Origin: Lysobacter lycopersici
GTDB lineage: Bacteria; Pseudomonadota; Gammaproteobacteria; Xanthomonadales; Xanthomonadaceae
Direction of reading: 5' to 3'
Assembly (NCBI RefSeq): GCF_007556775.1
Contig: NZ_CP041742.1
Span: forward strand, 1,440,001-1,504,000
DNA length: 64,000 bases
Shown here: in pieces, positions 49,827 to 59,356 of the stretch
Numbering within the stretch: the first letter of the stretch is position 1
Layout: every line of letters begins with the position of its first letter
Notes under the pieces: model-generated
The model's database searches: none
The model's input: only the letters and a program-made list of their open reading frames with translations
What the model was told of the DNA's origin: nothing
Program-made: the position numbers and the translations under genes

Positions 49827-50798
49827 ATGGAACGGCGACCCCCAACCGACGCGAGCGACACGCCCTGGACACTGGCCGACGGCCGTGCCGGCAACCAGCG
49901 CCAGGCCCTGGCCTTGGCCGGCGCGCTCGGCCACGGCGCGAGCCGGCACTGGACCATGGAGGCGCGCGCGCCCTGGCGCTGGGTCGCTCCGCGGGAATGG
50001 CCGCTCTCCTCGCGGGCCTTCGGCGCGGAGTTCGCGAATGCGCTGCGGACGCCGCCGCATTTGGCCATCGGCTGCGGTCGTCGCGCCGCGCTGGCCACGC
50101 GCCTGCTGCGCGAACGCGGTTCGAAGGTCGTGCAGATCCTCGATCCGCGCATCGATCCGCGACACTGGGATCTGGTCGTCGCGCCGGAACACGACGGCCT
50201 GCGCGGCGACAACGTCGTCACCCTGCTCGGCAGCCTGCATCCGGTCGACGACCTGTGGCTGATGCAGGGACGCGACGACTTTCCGCTGCTCGCGCAGTTG
50301 CCGCGACCGCGCGTCGCGCTGCTCGTCGGCGGCCCATCGCCGCACTGGCCGCTCGCCGACGATGCATTCGTCGCGAGATTGAGCGCCATCGCCGCGTCCG
50401 TGCACGCGCAGGGCGGCAGCCTGCTTGCCACCGCTTCGCGCCGCACGCCGGATCCGTGGCGGAACGCATTGCGCGCGGCCGTGGCGCAAGGTCCGGGCGT
50501 GTGCTGGATCGATGCGAGCGATGGGGACAATCCCTACCCCGGCCTGCTCGGCTGGGCCGACCGCATCGTCGCGACGGCGGACTCGGTGAACATGCTGTCC
50601 GAAGCCTGCGCGAGCTTCGCGCCGGTGTTCGCACTCGGCCGCGAACGCCTCGACGGTCGCCCGCGTGGTTTCGTCGAGCGATTGCGCGAACTCGGCCGCG
50701 TGCGCGATGCCGATGCGGAACTGGAGCCATTCGCGGTGGAACCGTTGCGCGAAACCGCGCGCGTGGCCGCGATCGTGCGCGAGCGATTGACGCTCTGA
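49827..50798 (+). CDS. ELM1-like (DUF1022) glycosyltransferase-fold protein
   Basis: This 323-residue protein has the ELM1/DUF1022 features: [22 protein letters not shown] at the N-terminus, [88 protein letters not shown]. Plant ELM1 acts in mitochondrial fission, while bacterial members look like sugar-nucleotide enzymes of unknown role. ATG at 49827 is the best start; no strong ribosome site is seen. Four REP units follow within 5 bases of the stop. Confidence 0.85.
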   Translation: MERRPPTDASDTPWTLADGRAGNQRQALALAGALGHGASRHWTMEARAPWRWVAPREWPLSSRAFGAEFANALRTPPHLAIGCGRRAALATRLLRERGSKVVQILDPRIDPRHWDLVVAPEHDGLRGDNVVTLLGSLHPVDDLWLMQGRDDFPLLAQLPRPRVALLVGGPSPHWPLADDAFVARLSAIAASVHAQGGSLLATASRRTPDPWRNALRAAVAQGPGVCWIDASDGDNPYPGLLGWADRIVATADSVNMLSEACASFAPVFALGRERLDGRPRGFVERLRELGRVRDADAELEPFAVEPLRETARVAAIVRERLTL

Positions 50799-50802
50799 TG
50801 CT

Positions 50803-50942
50803 GTGGGAGCGGCTTTAGCCGCGACATCTGTAGGAGCGCACCTGGGCGCGACCGCTTTTTGGCTTGCAGGCTTTGTGGGAGCGGTTTCCAACCGCGACCG
50901 GGATTCGAGGCAAGATCCGTCGCGGTTGGAAACCGCTCCTAC
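50803..50942. repeat. REP cluster (four units)
   Basis: Units are at 50803-50825, 50830-50852, 50875-50898 and 50919-50942. The last two form a near-perfect inverted pair (GTGGGAGCGGTTTCCAAC then GTTGGAAACCGCTCC) separated by 20 bases. The minus-strand TAG stop of glnE lies inside the last unit (50939-50941), in its GTAG head. Confidence 0.88.
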
Positions 50943-53716
50943 GAAGCGTCGAATACCAATCCCGCTCCGCGCACCGCCGCCGAAATCGCGGAGCGCGCCG
51001 CTTCCGGCACTTCCGTCCACGGCAACAGGCGCTTGCGCCGGTCCAAGGTGCAGCGCAATCCCGCATCGAGCAGCGCGGCATGCGCTTCATGCAGCGCATC
51101 GGCATTCGACAGCGATCCCGCATCGTCGAGCGCGCGCAGCAGGCCGGGGGTGTCGCGCGGCATGAGCCATGCGGCATGCGACCCTGCGTCGCGCAAGACG
51201 AGGAATTGCAGCAGGAATTCGAGGTCGACCAGGCCGCCTTCGCCCTGCTTGAGGTCGAAACGCGCGGCATCGGAGCGGTCGAGTTCGGCGCGCATGCGCT
51301 TGCGCATCGCCGAAACTTCTTCCGCCAGCTTGCCTGCATCGCGCGTCTTCGAAAGCGTTTCCGCGCGAATCGCCTCGAACGCGGCACCCAGCGACGCATC
51401 GCCAGCGACGAATCGCGCGCGCACCAGCGCCTGGTGTTCCCAGGTCCATGCGCGTTCGCGCTGGTAGTCGGAGAAGCTGGCGAGGCTGGAGACCAGCAGG
51501 CCCTTGGCCCCGTCCGGGCGCAGGCGCACGTCGACTTCGTACAGGCGGCCGCCGGCGGTCGGCGTGTCCAGCAGGGCGACGATCTTCTGCGCGAGGCGCG
51601 CGTACCAGCGCGGCGCGTCCAGTGCGCGCATTCCATCCGACTGCGCGTTCGCATCGGCGTCGAACAGGAACACGAGGTCGAGGTCGGAACCGAAGCCGAG
51701 TTCCTCGCCGCCGAGGCTGCCGTAGCCGAGCACGGCGAAGCGCGCCGACGGAAGTTTTCCGTGCGCGCGTTCGACTTCCGCCTGCGCGAGCCGCAGCACG
51801 CTGGCGACCACTGCATCGGCGAGCCAGGCGAGTTGGCGCGAACCGTCGACGGCGCACTGGCGGCCGTCGAGCGTGGCCAGCGCAATGCGGAAACCGAGCG
51901 CCTGCCGCTTCTCGTTCAGCGCATGCAGCGCGCGCTCGAGGTCGCCGTCGGCCTCGGCGACGGCGGGCGCGCATTCGGCCTGCAATTCCTCGCGTTGCGG
52001 CAACGGCCCGGAGAGGCGCGCGTCCAGCAGTTCGTCCAGCAGCAGCGGATGCGCGGTCAGCCGTTCGGCGAGCAGGCCGCTGCGCGCGACCACGTCGACC
52101 AGCCGCGCCAGCGCCGCGGGTTGCTCGTCGAGCAGGGCGAGATAGCTGCTGCGCCGCAGGATGTTCTGCAGCAAGGCCAGCACCCGCCGCAGCGCCGCAT
52201 CCGGTTGCGAGGAGGCCGCGGAGGCCTGCAACAGCGACGGCGCCACGCGATCGAGCCGTGCGCGCACCGCATCGGCGAGGCCGTGCACGCCGGGCGCGCG
52301 CACGAAATCGCGCAGGCTGGCGTCGAGCGCGGTCGCATCCTCGAAGCCGGCATCGGACAGCACCCGCGCATCGCCGGCAGCCGGCAATGCGCGCCAGTAC
52401 CCGGCGAGTTCGCCCGCATCCGCGTCGCGCCGGCGCTGCCCGAGCAAGGCGTTGAATTCCGCCGCCACCCGTTCGCGCCGCGCGTCCAGCGCCGACAGCA
52501 GGCCCGACCAGTCGGCGAAGCCCATGCCCGTCGCCAGCCGCGCGCGTTCTTCCTCGCCTTGCGGCAGGCGATGCACCTGCGCATCGCGCAGCATCTGCAG
52601 GCGGTTTTCGACCGTGCGCAGGAAACGGTAAGCCTCCGCCAGCGCGACGCCGACCTGCGGCGCGACCTGCCCGGCCGCGACCAGCGCGTCGAGCGCGGGC
52701 AACAACCGGCGCTCGCGCAAGGCGGCTTCGCGTCCGCCGCGGATCAGTTGCAGCGCCTGGGCGAGGAATTCGATCTCGCGGATGCCGCCGGGGCCGCGCT
52801 TGATGTCGTCGGCCATGTCCTTGCGCGCGACTTCGGCGGCGATCATCGCCTTCATCTCGCGCAGGCCGGCGAGCGCGCCGAAATCCAGGTAGCGGCGATA
52901 GACGAACGGCCGCAGCGTTTCCAGGAAACGTTCGCCCGCGCCGGGGTCGCCGGCGACCGGCCGCGCCTTCTGCCAGGCGTAGCGTTCCCAGTCGCGGCCC
53001 TCGCGCTGGAAATACTGCTCCAGCGCGGCGAACGACCAGGCGATGCGCCCGGCGTTGCCGTAGGGACGCAGGCGCAGGTCGACGCGATGGCTGAAGCCGT
53101 CGGCGGTGACTTCGTCGAGCAGTTTCGCGAGGCGTTGTCCCAATCGCGAAAAATAATCCTCGGCCGCGAGCGGGCGTGGCCCGTCGCTCTCGCCGTCGCG
53201 TTCGTAGGCGTAGACGAGGTCGATGTCGGAACTGAAGTTCAGTTCGCCGCCGCCGAGCTTGCCCAGTCCGAACACGACCAGCGATTGCGCGACGCCATCG
53301 CCATCGCGCACCACGCCGTGGCGTTCGGCGAATTCGCCTTCGAGCGCGGCCAGGGCGAGGCGCAGGCAGGTTTCGGCCAGCGCGCTGCTGCCGGCGAGGA
53401 TCGTTTCCACTGCATCGCCGGCGACCACGTCGCGCCAGGCCAGCCGGGTCGATTCCGCCTGCCGATGGCGGCGCAGCAGCCGCGGCCAATCCGTGCGGTT
53501 CTCGACCGCCAGTCGCGGCGGCGGGATGGCGGCGATGCCGTTGTCGGCGTGCAGGCGTTCGACCAGCCCCGGCTGCGCAGCCAGCGTGGCCATGGCGAAA
53601 TCGCTGGCGACGGCGAGCGCGCCGAGGCGTTCGACGAAGGCCGCGTCGCCGCGCCACGGCGCATCGGCCGGCAATGAGGCCAGCCTGCGCGCGATCAACG
53701 GTGCGAACCGATCCAT
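50939..53716 (-). CDS. glnE: Bifunctional glutamine-synthetase adenylyltransferase/deadenylylase
   Basis: GlnE adds and removes AMP on glutamine synthetase in response to PII. The 925-residue protein has two nucleotidyltransferase halves: the N-terminal one with [14 protein letters not shown] and the C-terminal one with [14 protein letters not shown]. Each is followed by its helical R-like domain ([46 protein letters not shown]). The length is about normal for the family. ATG at 53716 begins [12 protein letters not shown]. The stop codon is supplied by a REP unit, so the last residues (DAS) may have been set by REP insertion. Confidence 0.96.
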   Translation of the reverse strand: MDRFAPLIARRLASLPADAPWRGDAAFVERLGALAVASDFAMATLAAQPGLVERLHADNGIAAIPPPRLAVENRTDWPRLLRRHRQAESTRLAWRDVVAGDAVETILAGSSALAETCLRLALAALEGEFAERHGVVRDGDGVAQSLVVFGLGKLGGGELNFSSDIDLVYAYERDGESDGPRPLAAEDYFSRLGQRLAKLLDEVTADGFSHRVDLRLRPYGNAGRIAWSFAALEQYFQREGRDWERYAWQKARPVAGDPGAGERFLETLRPFVYRRYLDFGALAGLREMKAMIAAEVARKDMADDIKRGPGGIREIEFLAQALQLIRGGREAALRERRLLPALDALVAAGQVAPQVGVALAEAYRFLRTVENRLQMLRDAQVHRLPQGEEERARLATGMGFADWSGLLSALDARRERVAAEFNALLGQRRRDADAGELAGYWRALPAAGDARVLSDAGFEDATALDASLRDFVRAPGVHGLADAVRARLDRVAPSLLQASAASSQPDAALRRVLALLQNILRRSSYLALLDEQPAALARLVDVVARSGLLAERLTAHPLLLDELLDARLSGPLPQREELQAECAPAVAEADGDLERALHALNEKRQALGFRIALATLDGRQCAVDGSRQLAWLADAVVASVLRLAQAEVERAHGKLPSARFAVLGYGSLGGEELGFGSDLDLVFLFDADANAQSDGMRALDAPRWYARLAQKIVALLDTPTAGGRLYEVDVRLRPDGAKGLLVSSLASFSDYQRERAWTWEHQALVRARFVAGDASLGAAFEAIRAETLSKTRDAGKLAEEVSAMRKRMRAELDRSDAARFDLKQGEGGLVDLEFLLQFLVLRDAGSHAAWLMPRDTPGLLRALDDAGSLSNADALHEAHAALLDAGLRCTLDRRKRLLPWTEVPEAARSAISAAVRGAGLVFDAS

Positions 53717-53770
53717 GCCGCGATTGTGGCATCGCGGTCAAGACGCATAAGTCCGGCGCCAACGGGCAAT

Positions 53771-53804
53771 AAAAAAGCCCGCTTCGACCGAAGTCTCAGC
53801 GGGC
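53771..53804 (-). terminator. Terminator for the flavin amine oxidase gene
   Basis: On the minus strand GCCCGC pairs with GCGGGC across an 18-base loop region containing a second small stem (TTCGACCGAA), followed by TTTTTT. It lies about 77 bases after the stop at 53881. Confidence 0.8.
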
Positions 53805-53880
53805 CTGCTCCCTCCCCCACGTCGGGATGCGCGATGATCGTGAAGGAATCGTTAGCCGTTGTGCACGCTGCACCGCAAAA

Positions 53881-55500
53881 TTAAACCGCCGCGTACACAT
53901 TCGCGGACCGGCGGGAACGTGACCGGATGCGCAGAACCTGCGCCAGCCCGAGCCGCGCCCCGACCGCGGCCGCGGCGATTTCGCCGGATTCGCAACCGCC
54001 TTCCATGAAGCCCTGGGTTTCCAGCGCGCAATGCTCGCCGGCGAAATGCAGGCCGCCGACCGATTCGCCGATGGCCCCGCGCAACGCCGACCACTGCCCC
54101 GGCTGGAAGCAGGCGTAGCTGCCCTGCGTCCACGGATGCGTCGGCCAGTGCATGCGCACTTCGCGGGCTCCGCTTCGCGCCGCGGCGACGCCGGGAAACA
54201 CGCGTTCGAGGTCGGCGACCGCGCGCGCGGCCTGGTCGGCGGCGCTGCCGGTGCCGAGTTCGACGCCATGCCGGCCGCCGGTGAAGTTGGTGAGGATGCC
54301 GGCGCTGCCGGGCTGCTTGCGCGAGGTTTCCCAGGTGGTCTGGAACGCGAGGTCGCTCATCGACGCGCCGTTCGCGCCGTGGTCGCGCCACGGGCGATGG
54401 TCGAAGCCGATCATCAATTTTGCATTCGTGCCGTAGCCGAGTTCGGCGATGGAACGACGCTTGGCCTCGGGCATGTCGACGGCGATGCGCACCTTGCGCA
54501 GCAGGGTGAACGGCAGCGCCAGAACGACCTGTCTTGCGCGCACCTCGCGCGTGGCCGCACCACTGCGGAGCGCGAGCGCGAAGCCGTCGCCATCGCTGCG
54601 CACGGCCTCGAGCGCATGACCGGTTTCGATTGCATCGTCCATGCGCGCCGCGAGCGTTTTCGGAACGAGGTCGTTGCCGCCGCGCACGTGCGAGCGTTCG
54701 TCGCTTTCGCCGAACACCTTGAACGCATCGGCATCGGTGCCGATGAAGGTGAGGAAATTCAGCGCCGACTGCTCGCCGCATTCCAGCCCCATCTCGGTGG
54801 TGTAGGCGACGTCGAGCAGCTTGCGCAGCCAGCCGGACACACCGTTTCGATCGAACCATTGCGTGATGCTGATCGAATCCAGTTCGCGGAACGCCGGGTT
54901 CTGGTCGCGATAGTCGTAATCGCCATCGCCCGCGGCGGCAAGGTCGCGTTCGATCGCCGCGGCCACCGGTACGAAGGCGCGCACGATCTCTTCCTCGCCG
55001 ATGGCGCGGCCGTCGAAGTACCAGGTATCGCAGTCGGTATCGCCCTCGAGCAGATCGTCGAGCGGCAGGCCGAGCTCTCCTGCCAGCGCGCGCAGGCGCA
55101 CGTGGCTGGTATCGATCAGCTCGCCGCCGAGTTCCACCACCTGTCCATCGGGAAAATGATTCGCGAGGCTGAACATGCGACCGCCGATGCGGTTTTGCGC
55201 CTCGTACACGCGCACGCGCACGCCTTGCTGGCGCAGCCGCCACGCCGCGGTGAGCCCGGCGATGCCGGCACCGACGATGGCGACTTCCTCGCCCTTGGGC
55301 TGCATCGGGTTCGGCATGGTCTTGCAGCCGGCCAGTACCAGCGCCGCGCTGCCGCCCTGCAACAGGCGGCGCCGGGTGATGTCGATGCGACGTTCGTGCG
55401 CGAGGTCGAGCAGTTCGTCCAGCGGTTGCGGCGCGTGCAGCGAAGCGCGCGCGATCCGCGCGGCGCGTTGCAGCAGGTGGTAGAGCGGCGTGCGGCCCAT
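53881..55500 (-). CDS. Tat-exported FAD amine-oxidase-like protein
   Basis: This 539-residue flavoprotein has the FAD motif VAIVGAGIAGLTAAWRL (about residues 73-89), IGGRMFSLA, and the C-terminal FAD block GLHFAGEHCALETQGFMEGGCESGEIAA. The N-terminus has a twin-arginine signal (ITRRRLLQGGSAALVLAGC) whose lipobox LAGC suggests a lipoprotein after Tat export. The substrate is unknown; the fold resembles monoamine oxidases and tryptophan oxidases. It is the downstream partner of a second flavoenzyme, with a REP pair between. Confidence 0.88.
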   Translation of the reverse strand: MGRTPLYHLLQRAARIARASLHAPQPLDELLDLAHERRIDITRRRLLQGGSAALVLAGCKTMPNPMQPKGEEVAIVGAGIAGLTAAWRLRQQGVRVRVYEAQNRIGGRMFSLANHFPDGQVVELGGELIDTSHVRLRALAGELGLPLDDLLEGDTDCDTWYFDGRAIGEEEIVRAFVPVAAAIERDLAAAGDGDYDYRDQNPAFRELDSISITQWFDRNGVSGWLRKLLDVAYTTEMGLECGEQSALNFLTFIGTDADAFKVFGESDERSHVRGGNDLVPKTLAARMDDAIETGHALEAVRSDGDGFALALRSGAATREVRARQVVLALPFTLLRKVRIAVDMPEAKRRSIAELGYGTNAKLMIGFDHRPWRDHGANGASMSDLAFQTTWETSRKQPGSAGILTNFTGGRHGVELGTGSAADQAARAVADLERVFPGVAAARSGAREVRMHWPTHPWTQGSYACFQPGQWSALRGAIGESVGGLHFAGEHCALETQGFMEGGCESGEIAAAAVGARLGLAQVLRIRSRSRRSANVYAAV

Positions 55501-55568
55501 GGCGCGTCCTCACTAAGCGTTATCGCTTCCAACGCGCCGGCGATTCGAAATCGGCCAAGATCACACTC

Positions 55569-55639
55569 GTCACCCCGGCGAAAGCCGGGGCCCAGCTCTT
55601 TGCAACGAAATGCTGGATTCCGGCTTGCGCCGGAATGAC
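55569..55639. repeat. REP-type inverted pair
   Basis: GTCACCCCGGCGAAAGCC...(55569-55595) and an inverted partner CTGGATTCCGGC...(55613-55639) flank a short spacer. It is the same family as the pair at 37793-37884, between the two flavoenzyme genes. Confidence 0.85.
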
Positions 55640-55648
55640 GACCGAAAT

Positions 55649-57262
55649 TCAATCCGGCCGCGGCCCCTTGCGCAAATCCTTCAGGATCTCGCGCGCGGCA
55701 TTGCGCCCCGGCAGGCCGGTGACGCCGCCTCCCGGATGGGTGCCGGAACCGCATAGATAGAGGTTCTTGAACGCGCCGCGGTAAGCGCCCTGCCCAAGCA
55801 GCGGGCGCGCACTGAACATCTGGTCCGGGCCGAGCGCGCCGTGGAAGATATCGCCGCCGATCAGTCCGATGCGCCGTTCGAGGTCCAGCGGCGACAACGC
55901 TTCGTAGCCGAGCACGCTGCGCGCGAAATTCGGCGCGTAGTCGTTGACGGTGTCGATCATCAGCTTCGCCACGGTGTCGCGGTGCGCGTCCCAGCCGCCA
56001 TCGACCTCGGGGTTCACCTGCTGGCAGAACAGGCTGGCGACGTGCTGGCCTTGCGGCGCGAGCGTGTCGTCGAGCGTGGAGGAAATGACGACTTCGACGA
56101 TGGGCTTGCGCGCCCAGCCGGCGTTGTGCGCCTTCGATTTCGCATCGAAGTAGGCTTGCTCGAAATACTGCAGTGAAGGCCCGACCAGGATTCCGCTCGA
56201 ATGGTGCGGCTGCTGATTGGTGCCCGGCATCGCGGTGAAGTCGGGCAGTTCGCTTAACGCAACGTTCATGCGGAACGTGCCCGAACCGCAGCGGTAGCGG
56301 TCGATGCGTTGCGCGGTGTCGTCGTCCAATTGCGCGCGTTCGACCAGCTTTTGATACAGCAGCTTCGGATTGAGGTTGCTGGCGATGGTGTTCGCGCGCA
56401 GTTCGCGGCCGTCGGCGAGCGCGACGCCGATGGCCTTGCCGTCTTCGACCAGGAGTCTGGCGATTTCTGCGTTCGTCTCGATCGCGACGCCGCGCGCTTC
56501 GCATTCCTTGCGCATGGCTTGCGTGATCGCGCCCATGCCGCCGATGGCGTGGCCCCAGGTGCCGGACTTGCCGTTCACTTCGCCGAACAGGTGGTGCAGC
56601 AGTACGTAGGCGCTGCCCGGCGTGTACGGGCTGGCGAAATTGCCGACCACGGAGTCCCAGCCCAGGGTGGCCTTCAGCGGCTCGCCTTCGAAGTAGTGGT
56701 CGAGCAGTTCGCCCGCGGACTTGGTGAACAGGTCGAGCAGGTCGCGGCGTCCGCGCAGGTCGAGGTGCTTGAGCCGTTTCGCCAGCGCGTAGGAATTCAA
56801 CCAGTCGGCGAAGGCGATGCGGTCGCCGATGTTGGGCGGGGTCATGTGGATGACTTCGCGCAGTACCGCGACCACGCGGTCGAGCATCGCGTTGTAGTCG
56901 GCCCAGCGCGCGACGTCGCGCTGCGAGAATTTCGCGATCTCGGATTCGGTGTGCCCGCCGCCAAGGCGGAAGCTGCGGCCGTCCGGCAACGGCAGGAAAT
57001 TCGCGTACGGACGTTCGGCCACGCGCAGTCCGTGTTCGTGCAGGCGCAGGTCGCGGATGACTTTCGGATTCAGCAGGCTGACGGTGTAGCTCGCGACCGA
57101 ATTGCGGAAACCGGGGTGGAACTCCTCGGTCACCGCCGCGCCGCCGACGAGGTGCCGGCGTTCGAGCACGCGCACCTTGAGTCCGGCCGCGGCGAGGTAG
57201 GCGGCGCAGACCAGGCCGTTGTGGCCGCCGCCGAGGATGAGGACGTCGTCTTGTTCGCGCAT
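55649..57262 (-). CDS. Phytoene-desaturase-family (CrtI/PYROXD2-like) flavoprotein
   Basis: This 537-residue FAD oxidoreductase has the dinucleotide motif DVLILGGGHNGLVCAAYLAAAG at the N-terminus, EFHPGFRNSVASYTVSLLNP, and the C-terminal CrtI block NLYLCGSGTHPGGGVTGLPGRNAARE. The size and motif style resemble PYROXD2-like proteins more than true carotenoid desaturases, and no carotenoid genes are near. The substrate is unknown. ATG at 57262 is the only start giving the Rossmann N-terminus. It diverges from the TlpA gene across 44 bases. Confidence 0.88.
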   Translation of the reverse strand: MREQDDVLILGGGHNGLVCAAYLAAAGLKVRVLERRHLVGGAAVTEEFHPGFRNSVASYTVSLLNPKVIRDLRLHEHGLRVAERPYANFLPLPDGRSFRLGGGHTESEIAKFSQRDVARWADYNAMLDRVVAVLREVIHMTPPNIGDRIAFADWLNSYALAKRLKHLDLRGRRDLLDLFTKSAGELLDHYFEGEPLKATLGWDSVVGNFASPYTPGSAYVLLHHLFGEVNGKSGTWGHAIGGMGAITQAMRKECEARGVAIETNAEIARLLVEDGKAIGVALADGRELRANTIASNLNPKLLYQKLVERAQLDDDTAQRIDRYRCGSGTFRMNVALSELPDFTAMPGTNQQPHHSSGILVGPSLQYFEQAYFDAKSKAHNAGWARKPIVEVVISSTLDDTLAPQGQHVASLFCQQVNPEVDGGWDAHRDTVAKLMIDTVNDYAPNFARSVLGYEALSPLDLERRIGLIGGDIFHGALGPDQMFSARPLLGQGAYRGAFKNLYLCGSGTHPGGGVTGLPGRNAAREILKDLRKGPRPD

Positions 57263-57306
57263 CGGGCGATTGTAGGGGCGACAATGGCGCCCCGTCCTTT
57301 CCCGCG

Positions 57307-57825
57307 ATGCCCATGCGCCTGCTGTTTTGCCTGTTGCTGGCCTGCTGCGGCGTGGCCGATGCCCGCGGGCTCGCGCTGGGCCGACCGGCGCCGGCGCTGG
57401 ACGCCACCTTCGCCGATGGCCATGCGTGGTCGCTGGCCGGGCAGCGCGGCAAGGTGGTGATCGTGAATTTCTGGGCGACCTGGTGCGGCCCCTGCCGCGC
57501 GGAAATGCCGGTGCTCGATGCCTTCTACCGCGCGCATCGCGACGAAGGCCTGGAAGTGGTCGGCATCGACCTCGACGATGCGGAAGACGCGGCCGAAGCC
57601 GCGCGGGTGATGTCCGCGTTCGCCTATCCGTCCGCATCGATCCGCGACGTGCGGGCGAAAGGCTATGGCCGGTTGTGGCGGCTGCCGCTGTGCTTCGTCG
57701 TCGACCGCGACGGCAACCTGCGACGCGACGGCTTCGAGGCCGCGCCCGTGCTGGACGCGGCCGAACTCGAAACCCTGGTGCTGCCCCTGCTCAGAACCGG
57801 TAGCGCATCCCCAGCGACGCGGTGA
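57307..57825 (+). CDS. TlpA-type periplasmic thioredoxin
   Basis: This 172-residue membrane-anchored or periplasmic thiol reductase has a hydrophobic N-terminus (LLFCLLLACCGVADA) and the TlpA motif IVNFWATWCGPCRAEMPVLDAFYRAH with WCGPC. GIDLDDAEDAAEAARVM and LPLCFVVDRDGNL follow, with cis-Pro in RLPLC. Such proteins reduce cysteines during cytochrome or copper-protein maturation, which fits the di-heme cytochrome and Cys-rich neighbours. The N-terminal CxxC pair (ACC) could be a lipobox or anchor. The stop overlaps the convergent barrel gene by 35 bases. Confidence 0.88.
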   Translation: MPMRLLFCLLLACCGVADARGLALGRPAPALDATFADGHAWSLAGQRGKVVIVNFWATWCGPCRAEMPVLDAFYRAHRDEGLEVVGIDLDDAEDAAEAARVMSAFAYPSASIRDVRAKGYGRLWRLPLCFVVDRDGNLRRDGFEAAPVLDAAELETLVLPLLRTGSASPATR

Positions 57826-58744
57826 TGCGCGGCGCCAGTTGCAGGCCGTTCGCGCGTTCGTAGACCGGCAACTGCACGAAACCGTAGGCGTGCCAGCGTT
57901 CGCCGATGGCGACGCTCAGGCCCGGGCTGAGATAGGCGAACGTGCCGCCGCTGTTCTCCGCATCGGCCTCGTCCCCGGAATCGCGGCGTGCGCTGCGCAG
58001 GTTGAGTTGCAGTTGCGGCGTCCAGCGCCCGAAGCCGAGGTAACGCAATCCCGTGTTGAGGCTCAGCGACGAACCGGGGCGGTAGTCGTCCTGCGTCGCG
58101 ATGGCGAGTTGCGCCTGTCCCTGCGCGAAAACGTCCCAGTTTTGCGCGAGCGCGCCAAACTTGTAGACGCCGAGCAAGAGATCGGTGCTGCCGCTGCCGG
58201 GTTGCAGGCCGCGATCCAGCGGTTCGCCGGCTTCGTCGCCCATGTCGAAGGTTTCATCGTGGTGGCCGGTCGGCAGTTTCAGGCCGAATTGCAGGCCGAC
58301 ATCGTGCTGCGGGCGGAAGCCCTGGTAGCGCGCGAGCACGCGCACGTCGCCGAGCGCATGCGTGTCCGAAGTCGTCAGCTCGGTCTCGCCTTCGGGCCAG
58401 GTCGCGTGCGAACGGTCGATCCACGGCAGTTGCAGATTCACGCCCCAGTCCGCGTTCGGGCTGTAGTCGAGGCCGAGCGTGGTGTAGCGATTGATGGTGT
58501 CGCGTTCGATTTCGCGATCCGACGGCAAGGCGATGTCGCCGCGATCAATCTCGTCGCGACCACTGACCAGGCGCGACTGGTTGAGGTAGTCGAAGCGCAG
58601 GTCGATGCGGAAGCCGGAGTCGTTGGCATAGCCCTGGCTGTCCCAGTCGGAACTGAGCGTGCAGCCGCAACTCGAGCAGGCGGATGCGGCGAAGGATGCA
58701 AGGAAGAGTGCGCCGGATGCGGCGCGGGCGAGGATGGAATGCAT
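57791..58744 (-). CDS. Outer-membrane beta-barrel with Cys-rich N-terminus
   Basis: This 317-residue protein has a signal peptide ending ASAC and a distinctive CSSCGCTLSSDWDSQGY start of the mature chain. A series of beta-strands follows (FRIDLRFDYLNQSRLVSGR, TTLGLDYSPNADWGVNLQLPW, DVGLQFGLKLPTGHHDETFD, RITASLGMRYRF with C-terminal Phe). Similar barrels are called transporters or MetA-like in gammaproteobacteria. The Cys cluster suggests metal (perhaps copper) binding, which is inference. DUF2946 lies 86 bases upstream on the same strand. Confidence 0.75.
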   Translation of the reverse strand: MHSILARAASGALFLASFAASACSSCGCTLSSDWDSQGYANDSGFRIDLRFDYLNQSRLVSGRDEIDRGDIALPSDREIERDTINRYTTLGLDYSPNADWGVNLQLPWIDRSHATWPEGETELTTSDTHALGDVRVLARYQGFRPQHDVGLQFGLKLPTGHHDETFDMGDEAGEPLDRGLQPGSGSTDLLLGVYKFGALAQNWDVFAQGQAQLAIATQDDYRPGSSLSLNTGLRYLGFGRWTPQLQLNLRSARRDSGDEADAENSGGTFAYLSPGLSVAIGERWHAYGFVQLPVYERANGLQLAPRITASLGMRYRF

Positions 58745-58830
58745 GGAATTTCCGGATGCGATGCCGCGCGCCGGCAACGATGGCCGGCACGCGAACGAAA
58801 AGGGATGCGCTCCGCACGATGCGGAGCGAT

Positions 58831-59217
58831 TCAGGCGATGGCGTCCGGAACCTGCGGTGGCCCGCGCGCGCCCAATCCCGATAGCGGTGTTTCGACAGGC
58901 CGTTGCGCCGCCGATCCGGCGGCGAAAGCAGGATGCGACGCGAGTGGCGACAACAACATCGGCACCGCGACCGGCGCATCCAGCGCCGACAACAACGGGC
59001 AATAGGCGCAGTCGTCATCGTGCGTGGTGGTCGGCGCACCCGCATGGTCGCCGCCGACCTGTACCCACTTCAGGCCGGCGCTGGTGCACAGCCCGGCCCA
59101 GCCGGGTTCGCCCTGCACGGACGCCGCAAAACGGCCTGCGGTCGGCAAAGCGGCCAGCAACAGCATCGCCAGCAAAGCCAGCCGCGCCATCGCATGTTGG
59201 AATCGGAACCTGCGCAC
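58831..59217 (-). CDS. DUF2946 family protein
   Basis: This is a 128-residue secreted or membrane-anchored protein with an N-terminal hydrophobic stretch (MARLALLAMLLLAALPTAGRFA) and the DUF2946 core DDDCAYCPLL with nearby His/Cys (GLCTSAG, DHAG, THDDDCAYC). DUF2946 genes often accompany copper-related TonB receptors and SCO/TlpA proteins. The start is unsure: GTG at 59217 or ATG at 59190, which would make the signal peptide the first residues. Neither has a good ribosome site. It is the first gene of the minus-strand pair with the barrel. Confidence 0.75.
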   Translation of the reverse strand: MRRFRFQHAMARLALLAMLLLAALPTAGRFAASVQGEPGWAGLCTSAGLKWVQVGGDHAGAPTTTHDDDCAYCPLLSALDAPVAVPMLLSPLASHPAFAAGSAAQRPVETPLSGLGARGPPQVPDAIA

Positions 59218-59356
59218 CCGCGAATTCTAGCGGCGAGGACTGCCGTTCGTCGGGAGATGGAGCGGAATGTCCGCATCTCCCTCTTCTCGTCGTGATGCCT
59301 CGATGAAGAGGGGACCGGCCGAGCCGGGATCGATCACGGAAGACATGGGGGTTGCA

